Assembly: GCA_903958915.1 (NCBI GenBank) | Contig: CAJBVC010000138.1 | Location: 1-9,602, forward strand | From: an uncultured beta proteobacterium | GTDB taxonomy: Bacteria; Pseudomonadota; Gammaproteobacteria; Burkholderiales; Burkholderiaceae_C | Direction of reading: 5' to 3' | DNA length: 9,602 nucleotides | In this document: positions 1 through 6,692 of the stretch, piece by piece | Numbering within the stretch: the first letter of the stretch is position 1 | Layout: the number at the start of each line of letters is the position of its first letter | Translations under genes and position numbers: made by a program | The notes under the pieces: generated by a model | Seen by the model: only the letters and a program-made list of their open reading frames with translations | Databases searched by the model: none | Told to the model about the DNA's origin: nothing

Positions 1-365
1 ATGTGGGCCGGCTCGTTGTTTACCGAAATGCGCCCTTCAAGGATGAGTTGCTCCATTTCCAGGCGCGAACCCATTCCTGACTGCGCCAGCACCTTGTGCA
101 ACTTCGGGGTTTCTGCCAAGGGAGCCAGCACGCGCTTGGGCAGCGCCAGTTCTTCGGTCTCCTCGTCCGCATCAAACTGGCCGGTGATGATGTCCGCAAA
201 TCGGCTGCCGGGCTGGATCGACGCAGATTCCTGCGCTGCATCTTCCACAAAATTGTCCAGAGCGACTACCGCATTCTCATCAATGGCGTCCGGCTTCGAC
301 GGCGCCTGTACCGCTTCGGTCGCAATGGTTGTTTTGGACTCTTGCGCGTCGGAGGATCCGTTCAT
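1..365 (-). CDS. rluB: 23S rRNA pseudouridine synthase RluB, N-terminal part (runs off window)
   Basis: This is the first 121 codons of a gene that continues beyond base 1. RluB-type enzymes convert one uridine of 23S rRNA (helix 80 region, U2605 in E. coli numbering) to pseudouridine. Residues about 88-121 read [14 protein letters not shown] and then [11 protein letters not shown], the typical start of the S4 RNA-binding domain of the RsuA/RluB/RluE/RluF family. The catalytic domain lies outside the window, so assignment to RluB rather than a sister enzyme rests on the S4 sequence and on adjacency to scpB, a pairing common in Burkholderiales. An acidic, low-complexity leader of about 85 residues precedes the S4 domain. 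The ATG at 365-363 overlaps the scpB stop as ATGA, which suggests translational coupling. Confidence 0.85.
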   Translation of the reverse strand, partial: MNGSSDAQESKTTIATEAVQAPSKPDAIDENAVVALDNFVEDAAQESASIQPGSRFADIITGQFDADEETEELALPKRVLAPLAETPKLHKVLAQSGMGSRLEMEQLILEGRISVNNEPAH

Positions 366-1039
366 TGTGTTATTCCATTCATTTGCTTGTTCGTCTCTGT
401 GTTCAGGGTGTCAAGGGGCATATCCAACTGTGCTGTGTGCTCCGTCAACGTGGGGACACTTGGGGTTTGTATCGTCAAAGACTCCTCCAGAACCTGTGTC
501 AAATCGCGAAAGTCCAACACCGGATTTGCCGGGCTATCCAACACCGGCAACTGGTCCAGGCTGCTCAGTCCCAAATCATCCAGGAATTGCCGAGTGGTAG
601 CGTACAGCGCAGGACGCCCGGGCGCCTCCCGGTGGCCGATGACCTCAACCCAACCCCGATCTTCGAGTTGCTTGATCAGCAGACTATTGATGGTCACGCC
701 ACGAATGTCTTCCATGTCACCCCGCGTTACTGGTTGGCGGTAGGCAATGATGGCAAGCGTTTCCAGCGTGGCACGGGTATAGCGCGGCGGTTTTTCAGGA
801 TGCAGGCGGTCCAGGTAATCCCGCATCTCGGGCCGACTCTGAAAACGCCATCCACTGGCGACTTGCACCAGCTCGGATCCTTTGGCGGCCCAATCCGACT
901 GCAACTCCTCGAGTAAGGACTTCAGCGTATCCAAACCCAACGCGTCATCGAAAAGAACCCGCATATCGCGCACGGGTAGCGGTTGCTGTGAACAGATCAA
1001 TGCGGTCTCCAGGACCCGCTTTGCTTGCGCCAAATTCAT
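362..1039 (-). CDS. scpB: Segregation and condensation protein ScpB
   Basis: A 225-residue protein matching ScpB, the dimeric winged-helix (kite) subunit that, with the kleisin ScpA, bridges SMC heads in the chromosome-condensing complex. An N-terminal winged-helix region (about 1-80, [20 protein letters not shown]) is followed by the family's strongly conserved second domain, with [20 protein letters not shown] and IRGV..N..L..L.DRGW..V.G.....GRP.LY.TT. The C-terminal tail (about 165-225) is variable, as usual in the family. Translation starts at an ATG with a weak GAAAAG element upstream. The stop overlaps the rluB start by four bases. scpA, often adjacent, is not seen upstream; rluD is there instead. 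Confidence 0.95.
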   Translation of the reverse strand: MNLAQAKRVLETALICSQQPLPVRDMRVLFDDALGLDTLKSLLEELQSDWAAKGSELVQVASGWRFQSRPEMRDYLDRLHPEKPPRYTRATLETLAIIAYRQPVTRGDMEDIRGVTINSLLIKQLEDRGWVEVIGHREAPGRPALYATTRQFLDDLGLSSLDQLPVLDSPANPVLDFRDLTQVLEESLTIQTPSVPTLTEHTAQLDMPLDTLNTETNKQMNGITQ

Positions 1040-1059
1040 GTTCAGGCTTTTCAGGGTAT

Positions 1060-1120
1060 GTCACTGCACTAGTGACCGCGTAAGGAATCAGGGTGGTTGG
1101 CAACTGCGTGCACTGGTCAC
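1060..1120. repeat. Two similar partly palindromic motifs upstream of scpB
   Basis: The 111-base gap between rluD and scpB contains GTCACT-GCACT-AGTGAC (1060-1076), a perfect 6-bp inverted repeat with a 5-base loop. About 44 bases away is a related sequence, TGCACTGGTCAC (1109-1120), which resembles TGCACTAGTGAC (1065-1076). GTGACC (1072-1077) and GGTCAC (1115-1120) are also inverse complements, so the region could fold. Placement just upstream of scpB allows an operator role, but this is inference from symmetry only. I see no convincing sigma-70 promoter in the gap. Confidence 0.3.
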
Positions 1121-1150
1121 GGTGCCGACCCACGGCATTCGCATGGATAG

Positions 1151-2179
1151 TCAAGGGCTCACAAGCCCGCCGGGCAAATTGTATCGCAGTGATCGCGCCA
1201 CCAAAGCATCCTGGAAATCCGCCGGCACATGGGACTCAAACGACAGGGCTTTGCCGGTCACGGGATGGCGGAAAGCCAGGCGAAAAGCGTGGAGCGCCTG
1301 GCGCACGATGCCGGCATCGGTTCGACCGCCGTATACCGAATCGCCCAAAAGTGGGTGGCCCAAAGACGCCATGTGGACACGGATCTGGTGGGTGCGCCCG
1401 GTATGCAACACACACTGGACCAGGCAGGAATCTATTGCGTTGTCGAGCAATTGAAAGTCGGTTCGAGCGGTTTTTCCTTGCGTTTTTTGCAGGTCCACTA
1501 CCGCCATGCGAAGGCGGTTGCGTGGATCGCGGCCAATAGGAAGCTCCACCTTCACGGAGGCAGTCCCCGCCCAGTGGTGGTGCCCAAGTGCCAGATACTG
1601 CCGACTTACCTCGCGCGCTGCGATGGCGTTGACCAACGCGTCCATGGCTTGCCGAGAACGTGCCACCACCATCAAACCACTGGTGTCTTTGTCCAATCGG
1701 TGCACGATGCCGGCCCTGGGCATGAGGGCGCTGCGTTTGTCGAATGCAAGAAGTCCGTTGAGGAGCGTGCCGCTCCAATGACCCGGCGCGGGATGCACCA
1801 CAAGACCCGCAGGTTTATCGACCACCAGGACATGCTCATCCTCATGTACCACGACAAAAGCAATGTCCTGTGGTTGAAATGCCTGACTTTGCTGGGTCGG
1901 TCGCAATGTCACGAGCATCAAGTCGCCGGCTTTCACTCTGCGTGACGCCTTTTCGGACCGCTGCCCATTGAGGTTGACCAGGCCGCCTTCCAGCAGTTGT
2001 TGCAGGTAACTTCTGGAGAACTCGGGCACCATCAGTGCCAGTGCACGGTCCATCCGCTCACCATGCAGTTGCGCTGGTACCCGAAGTTGACGCTCCTCTG
2101 CTTCGACACTGAGATCCTCGGTCTCATCATCCTCCGCCAATCCGGGGGGTATCGATATAATCGCGCCGGTCTGTTTCAA
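1151..2179 (-). CDS. rluD: 23S rRNA pseudouridine(1911/1915/1917) synthase RluD
   Basis: RluD-family enzyme that makes the pseudouridines in helix 69 of 23S rRNA, needed for normal ribosome function. From the chosen start the protein has 342 residues, with an S4 RNA-binding domain (about 35-90, MDRALALMVPEFSRSYLQQL) followed by the RluA-type catalytic domain. The catalytic motif GIVHRLDKDTSGL is present with the expected Asp at about residue 163, followed by RTHQIRVHMASLGHPLLGD and the YGGR segment. The start is uncertain: no ATG precedes residue 43. TTG at 2179 is preferred because GAGGA (2189-2185) lies 5 bases upstream. TTG at 2191 extends the frame by four residues, and TTG at 2140 would shorten it by 13. 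The gene diverges from bamD, the same arrangement as in E. coli, but pgeF does not follow it here. Confidence 0.93.
   Translation of the reverse strand: MKQTGAIISIPPGLAEDDETEDLSVEAEERQLRVPAQLHGERMDRALALMVPEFSRSYLQQLLEGGLVNLNGQRSEKASRRVKAGDLMLVTLRPTQQSQAFQPQDIAFVVVHEDEHVLVVDKPAGLVVHPAPGHWSGTLLNGLLAFDKRSALMPRAGIVHRLDKDTSGLMVVARSRQAMDALVNAIAAREVSRQYLALGHHHWAGTASVKVELPIGRDPRNRLRMAVVDLQKTQGKTARTDFQLLDNAIDSCLVQCVLHTGRTHQIRVHMASLGHPLLGDSVYGGRTDAGIVRQALHAFRLAFRHPVTGKALSFESHVPADFQDALVARSLRYNLPGGLVSP
2156..2161 (+). promoter_or_regulatory. Candidate -10 element for bamD inside the rluD 5' end
   Basis: A perfect TATAAT lies 32 bases upstream of the bamD ATG and would give a leader of roughly 25 bases. 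No recognisable TTGACA-like -35 stands 16-18 bases upstream, so a sigma-70 promoter is plausible but weakly supported. It falls within the first codons of rluD if that gene starts at 2179 or 2191. Confidence 0.4.
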
Positions 2180-2193
2180 GAAAGTCCTCAAAA

Positions 2194-3000
2194 ATGCTTC
2201 GAGTCAAATTATCGGTCGTTTACGCCTGCCTGTTGACGACCAGTTTGCTCTTGCTCGGTGGTTGCGGTACCACGGCTGCCGATAAAACCGAAGGCATGAG
2301 CCCCAATACGCTCTACAGCGAGGCCAAGGATGAAATGAGCAACGGGCAGTGGGAGCGGGCCATCCTTCTGTTGGAGAAACTGGAGGCCAGGGCCGCGGGA
2401 ACACCGCTGGCTCAGCAGGCCCAACTGGACAAAGCCTACGCACAGTACAAAACGGCGGAAACTGCGCAGGCCCTTGCAACCATTGAACGTTTCGTGAAAT
2501 TGCATCCTGCGAGTCCCGCACTGGATTACGCCCTCTACCTGAAGGGCATGGTCAATTTCAACGATGACATGGGGCTATTCTCCAAGTACGTGCGGCAAGA
2601 CCTCGCCGAACGCGATCAGAAGGCCTCCAAAGAATCATTCGAAGCTTTCAAGGAATTGGTGACCCGATTTCCGGACTCGCGTTACACGCCGGATGCCCGC
2701 CAGCGCATGGGCTACATCGTCAATTCTTTGGCACGGTACGAAGTCTTTGTCGCCAGCTACTATTTCAAACGTGGCGCCTACCTTGCCGCGATCAGTCGGG
2801 CCCAGCAGGCGGTGACCGATTACCGCGATGTGCCGGCGCAGGAAGAAGCTCTGTTTATTCTTGTCAAGTCCTATGACGCACTGGGCATGACCCAATTGCG
2901 CGACGATGCGAAAAGGGTGCTCGAAAGGACCTATCCGCAATCGGCCTTTCTGGCATCGAATATCAAGCCGGATTCGGGTCCATGGTGGAAGATTTGGTAA
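2194..3000 (+). CDS. bamD: Outer membrane protein assembly factor BamD (ComL lipoprotein)
   Basis: Essential lipoprotein of the BAM complex, which inserts beta-barrel proteins into the outer membrane; it works with BamA on the periplasmic face. The 268-residue product starts with a lipoprotein signal peptide: hydrophobic core at about residues 6-21 and lipobox LGGC with the acylated Cys24. The rest is a set of tetratricopeptide-like helical pairs (about 38-250), including LYSEAKDEMSNGQWERAILLLEKLE in the first repeat, ALDYALYLKGMVNF, SFEAFKELVTRFPDSRYTPDARQRM, and YYFKRGAYLAAISRAQQAVTDY, all diagnostic of BamD. It is slightly longer than E. coli BamD (245 residues). The Shine-Dalgarno sequence is weak (AAGAAAG). 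Its 3' end overlaps that of yoaA, transcribed in the opposite direction, by 38 bases. Confidence 0.96.
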   Translation: MLRVKLSVVYACLLTTSLLLLGGCGTTAADKTEGMSPNTLYSEAKDEMSNGQWERAILLLEKLEARAAGTPLAQQAQLDKAYAQYKTAETAQALATIERFVKLHPASPALDYALYLKGMVNFNDDMGLFSKYVRQDLAERDQKASKESFEAFKELVTRFPDSRYTPDARQRMGYIVNSLARYEVFVASYYFKRGAYLAAISRAQQAVTDYRDVPAQEEALFILVKSYDALGMTQLRDDAKRVLERTYPQSAFLASNIKPDSGPWWKIW

Positions 3001-4972
3001 GGGTAACCAAGTATTGCATAAAAGCTGTATGGTCTTGCAAGTTGGCCATCGCGGGTAACGCGCGCAGCATTTTCTTGCCATAGCCTGAGCGGGTCAGCCG
3101 CACATCGCAAATCACCAGAACGCCGCGATCGGATTCACGGCGAATCAGGCGACCTGCACCTTGCTTTAGAGCCACCGTGGCCCGCGGCAGATGCAATTCC
3201 ACAAAGGGCTTCCTGCCTGCAGCCTCTAAATCACTGGCGCGTGCGGAGAGCACTGGATCGTCGGGGGGTGCAAAAGGCAATTTGTCTATCACGACCATTT
3301 GCAATGCATCACCAGGCATGTCGAACCCTTGCCAGAAAGCCGCACTAGCCACCAGCACAACGCCCCGCCGACCATGCGACCCTTGCACGCTGAAGCGGTC
3401 CACCAGTTCTCTTTTGGAGCCTTGCCCCTGCACCAGCACGTCAATGCCGCCGTTTGGCGTCATAGACTGAAGAAGTGCATCGCCAATGCTGCGCATGGCC
3501 CGCAAAGTGGTGGTCAATACCAGTGTGCGACCTCCTAAAACCTCCGCCGCCTGGGCGATGAGTAGCGCAACGCAATCACTGTGCATTGGATCGGCTGGGA
3601 TGGGCAGATGCTGTGGTACGTACATTGCCGCCTGTGCGGCATAGTCAAATGGACTCTCCACCTGCAATACGCTGGCACCATGCAACCCACTGGACTCGAT
3701 AAACCACGATAGTTGCGCGTCGTGTCCAAGTGTTGCCGAGGTAAAGACCCAGGATCGCGGGCATGGCCCATCGTCCGTCACCTGCGCCGTGACCATTGCC
3801 GCCAATGTGTTGGCAACGCTCAAAGGCGATTCCAGAAAGCGAACACTTGCGGCCACCTCGACCCACCGGACCCTACCTGGCAGCACGGGCATCGCGAACA
3901 AGGTGACACTTTCACATAGTGCCTGCAGGCGCTGCAGCAACACGCGCCATGCCGGATACGCATCCTCCGCGGCGGCTAGTGCACTTGCCGCTGCGCGCAA
4001 GCAATCGAGTAAGCGCTGCATGTGGGCACTCCAGCACTGCGGGTCGACTCCCGCCGGCCCGCCATCGAGCCAAGCCACCCGTCCGGGCTGCGTGGACACC
4101 AGTGATTGCAAGGCACTTGCAGCACCCTGCGCGGCTCCAACGAGCACTCGCCAATCCACAGTAACCCAGGCCAGGTTTGGGCCAGCCGCCTCCAGGTCCT
4201 TCAGGAAATGAATCAATTGGTGCGTAGACCACTGCTGCGCCAGGAATTGCAGCCCGATGTCTTCGAGTTGGTGTGCCTCGTCCAGCACCACGGCCGTCAC
4301 GCTGGGCAACAATTCCACAATGCCGGACTCGCGAAACTGCAGGTCGGCAAAGAACAGGTGGTGGTTCACCACCACGAGGTCGGCCGCCATCGCCGACTTG
4401 CGCGCGTTGTTCACATAACAAGTGCCGGCATGGGGGCACCCGCTGCCCAGGCAATTGTCACGCGTGGAGGAGACCAGCGCCATGACCGGGGAATCTTCCT
4501 CCAGCGTGGGCACTTCGCTCAGGTCACCCGTTGTCGTCAGGCGCGCCCACTGCTCCACGTCCGCGATCTCACGCTGCTGCACCCGGTGCCAGTCGATGTC
4601 GGCATGGCGGGCCTCCAGCAGTCGCTGCGTGCACAAGTAGCTGCTTCGACCTTTTAACATCACCGCCCGCAGCGGAATCTCCAGCGCGGACATGAGCCTG
4701 GGCAAGTCGCGGTGAAAGAGTTGGTCCTGCAGCGCCTTGCTGGCCGTCGAAACCAGAACCCTTTGTCCACTGAGCAGGGCCGGTACGAGGTAGGCGTAGG
4801 TCTTGCCAATGCCGGTGCCGGCCTCGACCACCAGCACGCCACCTTCCTCCATGGTTTGTGCAACCGCCTGCGCCATTTGCAGTTGGCCGGCCCGCGTGGT
4901 CCATTGTGGCTGACCCCGTGCAAGCACGCCATCGGCAGCCAGGGCGCTTGCCACACGCTGCGGCAAATTCAT
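2963..4972 (-). CDS. yoaA: ATP-dependent DNA helicase, YoaA/DinG (XPD-like) family with Fe-S cluster
   Basis: A 669-residue superfamily 2 helicase, close in layout to E. coli YoaA (636 residues), a 5'-3' XPD-like helicase linked to replication-fork repair. Motif I (Walker A) is EAGTGIGKTYAYL with Lys57. The iron-sulfur cysteines are C114 (in GRSSYLC), C174, C179 and C185 (DNCLGSGCPHAGTC), all four present. Next come VVNHHLF, the DEAH box at 231-234 (VVLDEAHQLEDI), motif III-like FTSATL (about 410-415), FWQGFDMPGD and DKLPFAPPDDP, and motif VI QGAGRLIRR at 604-612. All core motifs are intact. The ATG follows the ydcH-like stop by three bases, so the two are probably co-transcribed. The last 12 codons and the stop are antisense to the end of bamD. 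Confidence 0.93.
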   Translation of the reverse strand: MNLPQRVASALAADGVLARGQPQWTTRAGQLQMAQAVAQTMEEGGVLVVEAGTGIGKTYAYLVPALLSGQRVLVSTASKALQDQLFHRDLPRLMSALEIPLRAVMLKGRSSYLCTQRLLEARHADIDWHRVQQREIADVEQWARLTTTGDLSEVPTLEEDSPVMALVSSTRDNCLGSGCPHAGTCYVNNARKSAMAADLVVVNHHLFFADLQFRESGIVELLPSVTAVVLDEAHQLEDIGLQFLAQQWSTHQLIHFLKDLEAAGPNLAWVTVDWRVLVGAAQGAASALQSLVSTQPGRVAWLDGGPAGVDPQCWSAHMQRLLDCLRAAASALAAAEDAYPAWRVLLQRLQALCESVTLFAMPVLPGRVRWVEVAASVRFLESPLSVANTLAAMVTAQVTDDGPCPRSWVFTSATLGHDAQLSWFIESSGLHGASVLQVESPFDYAAQAAMYVPQHLPIPADPMHSDCVALLIAQAAEVLGGRTLVLTTTLRAMRSIGDALLQSMTPNGGIDVLVQGQGSKRELVDRFSVQGSHGRRGVVLVASAAFWQGFDMPGDALQMVVIDKLPFAPPDDPVLSARASDLEAAGRKPFVELHLPRATVALKQGAGRLIRRESDRGVLVICDVRLTRSGYGKKMLRALPAMANLQDHTAFMQYLVTLTKSSTMDPNPA

Positions 4973-4975
4973 GGG

Positions 4976-5179
4976 TCAGGCCGGTTCGTTCGGCTCAAGC
5001 GCGTCCTTCAACCTGGCTATCTCGTCGCGCAGTGCCAACCGGCGCTTCTTCAGACGACGCACCATGAGTTCATCCAAAGGTGCCAACGCCACGGTGCGGT
5101 CAATGACAGCATTCAGGTCGGCGTGCTCCATCTGCAGTTCAATCAATCTGCGTTGAGGGGAATGTAGATTTGCGTCCAA
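4976..5179 (-). CDS. YdcH/DUF465-family small coiled-coil protein
   Basis: A 67-residue protein consistent with the YdcH (DUF465) family of short helical-hairpin proteins of unknown function. The typical pattern is present: an N-terminal helix (RRLIELQMEHADLNAVIDR), a turn containing APLDEL, and a basic C-terminal helix (RRLKKRRLALRDEIARLKDALE). It has no signal peptide and no membrane segment, so it is probably cytosolic. The start is taken at TTG 5179 because no ATG exists in frame before codon 17, and starting at codon 17 would remove half of the first helix. The frame remains open upstream without a better start. It lies three bases ahead of yoaA, so it is probably the first gene of a two-gene operon. 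Confidence 0.75.
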   Translation of the reverse strand: MDANLHSPQRRLIELQMEHADLNAVIDRTVALAPLDELMVRRLKKRRLALRDEIARLKDALEPNEPA

Positions 5180-5212
5180 ATGTAAATTGTGACTCTGGTC
5201 ATGGTTAAATCG

Positions 5213-5268
5213 AGCCCGACTTGGGCTGGTGCGTTCGATAATACGACCAGACCGACCTAATTATCGAA
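5213..5268. promoter_or_regulatory. Inverted repeats in the divergent ydcH / PP2C intergenic region
   Basis: The 114 bases between the two divergent genes hold two symmetric elements. A perfect 9-bp inverted repeat, TTCGATAAT (5234-5242) and ATTATCGAA (5260-5268), is separated by 17 bases that contain GACC three times (5245-5257). A smaller one, AGCCC-gactt-GGGCT, lies at 5213-5227. The left arm contains GATAAT on the plus strand and TATTAT on the minus strand, both -10-like, but neither has a good -35. The larger repeat ends 25 bases before the PP2C ATG, so it could be an operator over a promoter or a leader hairpin. This is inferred from symmetry and position only. Confidence 0.4.
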
Positions 5269-5293
5269 AGAATTGCTTGGCGATCCCTCCAAC

Positions 5294-6058
5294 ATGGCAA
5301 CAGGCTACCGACTAACCGCTTCTACCGGCATCCATAAAGGCGATCGCGACTACCAGCAGGATCAGGTCGCGTTGTTGAAGCACGGTCGCGTGAATGGGTG
5401 TGTGCTGGCGATCGTTGCCGATGGGATGGGTGGGCGTAGCGGTGGACGAAAAGCGTCTGACCAGGTCATGCTGACAGCCAAGCAGTTGTTCGAACGCTAC
5501 GACCCCGAAACCGACGATGCGTCGGCCACGCTGATGCAAATCGTGCAGGAAGCGCATATCGTCATCAAGTTGACGGCCATATCGGCCGAAGAAGAACCCC
5601 ACAGCACTTTGGCTGGGTTTCTCATCAACCCGGGCGGTGATTGCCATTGGGCACATACCGGCGACTCGCGGATCTACCAGTACCACGGCAACCAGTTTGT
5701 CAAGCGCACCATGGACCATTCCTATGTGCAGGCCCTGGTCAACCGTGGCGAGATCACCGAGGAACAGGCCAGCGTACACCCACAATCCAACATCCTGATG
5801 GGCTGCCTGGGGACAGAGGCGGATCCCCCGGTGGATTTCCATTTCATCCCCAAGTTGCGTGCTGGCGATGTGTTGATGGCCTGTAGCGACGGCGTCTGGC
5901 ATTACTTCAATAATGGGGAACTGGGTTCCGTGCTATCCACCTTGTCGGCCCGGGAAGCGACGGAATTCCTGATTGAGAAAGCACGCTCGCGTGGTCGGGG
6001 CGGTGGCGACAACCTGTCGCTGGTGATTGTCAAGCTCGAAGCGCTCGGAGGCGAATGA
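5294..6058 (+). CDS. PP2C-family serine/threonine protein phosphatase
   Basis: A 254-residue cytosolic protein formed almost wholly by a PP2C (PPM) catalytic domain, which removes phosphate from Ser/Thr residues using two metal ions. Metal-binding and catalytic motifs appear in order: GDRDYQQDQ (16-24), VADGMGG with Asp43, HTGDSRIY with Asp124, DHSYVQALVNRGEIT, ACSDGVWHYF with Asp199, and GGGDNLSLVIVKL with Asp239. All expected metal ligands are present, so it is probably active. It resembles the short bacterial Stp/PrpC type, without a membrane or sensor domain. The start is ATG 5294; an in-frame TTG at 5273 would add seven residues but has no better ribosome-binding site. No partner kinase is seen in the window, so the substrate is unknown. 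Confidence 0.92.
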   Translation: MATGYRLTASTGIHKGDRDYQQDQVALLKHGRVNGCVLAIVADGMGGRSGGRKASDQVMLTAKQLFERYDPETDDASATLMQIVQEAHIVIKLTAISAEEEPHSTLAGFLINPGGDCHWAHTGDSRIYQYHGNQFVKRTMDHSYVQALVNRGEITEEQASVHPQSNILMGCLGTEADPPVDFHFIPKLRAGDVLMACSDGVWHYFNNGELGSVLSTLSAREATEFLIEKARSRGRGGGDNLSLVIVKLEALGGE

Positions 6059-6071
6059 ACTTTGCCGGGTT

Positions 6072-6092
6072 GGTTGCGCATTGCGCTGAACC
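6072..6092. terminator. Small hairpin between convergent genes, possible weak terminator
   Basis: GGTTGCGC-ATT-GCGC-TG-AACC forms an 8-bp stem with a 3-base loop and a 2-base bulge, located in the 37-base gap between the convergent PP2C gene and the downstream minus-strand gene. No T-run follows on either strand, so it does not meet the rules for an intrinsic terminator. Position is the main argument. Confidence 0.2.
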
Positions 6093-6095
6093 GAT

Positions 6096-6692
6096 TCAGG
6101 GTGGCAACGGCAATGCCAGGTGTGCGGGCACTGGCTCTTTCAAGCGCTGATCCCGCAGTTGTTGTCGCAATTGTGCCTCTTGCTGCTTTTTGAGAAAGCG
6201 TGCTTTCCTGTCCTCACGGGTCGCCGCATCGACGGTGTTACCTGGCTTAGCGGTGCGATCTGTCCCGCGAATCTCTCCCGACGGCTGCTTCGGTTCACTG
6301 CCATTGGGCTGCGGGAGCGCAAGTGCGCGGGTGGCCGACGAAGCCGCCCGTTCGGCGTCGCGTTGCTGGCGTTGTACCAGTTTTTCTCTTCGACTTTGGC
6401 GACTCTGTTCGGCCTGCTCGAGACGTTGCTCGCTGTTGATTTGAGCAATGCGCTGGTCCAGTACCGCCAGGCGCTGACGTCGCAGCGAGCGCACCCGATT
6501 GACACAATCGGTCACTGCAAACCGCGTATGACACGCCTGCTCCAGCGCATCAAGTTCCCGGGACTGCTGCTGTCGCTGTGCCTCGATGCGGGTTCGTTCG
6601 CTTTCATAGTCTTTCGATTCGGAGTGTGCGGCAACGCAAAACGTCAGCATCCATACCGACAACCATCGGACGGCAAAATCACGGCTGTTCAT
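6096..6692 (-). CDS. Exported coiled-coil protein of unknown function, coupled to zapE
   Basis: I do not recognise a named family. The 198-residue product has an N-terminal signal peptide (basic start, hydrophobic core at about 7-22, likely cleavage after CVAA at residue 22), so it is probably periplasmic. The mature part is dominated by charged, Gln/Arg-rich helices (about 28-120), broken by C54 and C63 in the segment ACHTRFAVTDC, which could form a disulfide loop. A linker rich in Pro, Ser, Gly and Thr (about 121-155), another basic helix (about 157-187) and a short Pro-rich tail follow. I associate a similar C-x8-C segment with uncharacterised Burkholderiales proteins, from memory only. 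The ATG overlaps the zapE stop by four bases, which suggests translational coupling. The ORF is very likely a real gene; its function is unknown. Confidence 0.75.
   Translation of the reverse strand: MNSRDFAVRWLSVWMLTFCVAAHSESKDYESERTRIEAQRQQQSRELDALEQACHTRFAVTDCVNRVRSLRRQRLAVLDQRIAQINSEQRLEQAEQSRQSRREKLVQRQQRDAERAASSATRALALPQPNGSEPKQPSGEIRGTDRTAKPGNTVDAATREDRKARFLKKQQEAQLRQQLRDQRLKEPVPAHLALPLPP

Noticed and set aside
329..916. 195-codon plus-strand frame opposite scpB
   Set aside because: scpB on the minus strand is unmistakable; the plus frame is an antisense shadow.
1040..1150. Remnant of pgeF in the rluD-scpB gap
   Set aside because: No frame in the 111 bases resembles the start or end of PgeF.
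1229..1945. 238-codon plus-strand frame opposite rluD
   Set aside because: rluD is clearly coded on the minus strand with its catalytic HRLDKDTSG motif; the plus frame has no recognisable content.
6072..6092. Confident bidirectional terminator between the PP2C gene and the exported-protein gene
   Set aside because: The stem is short and bulged and neither side has a T-run, so it is listed only as a low-confidence feature.
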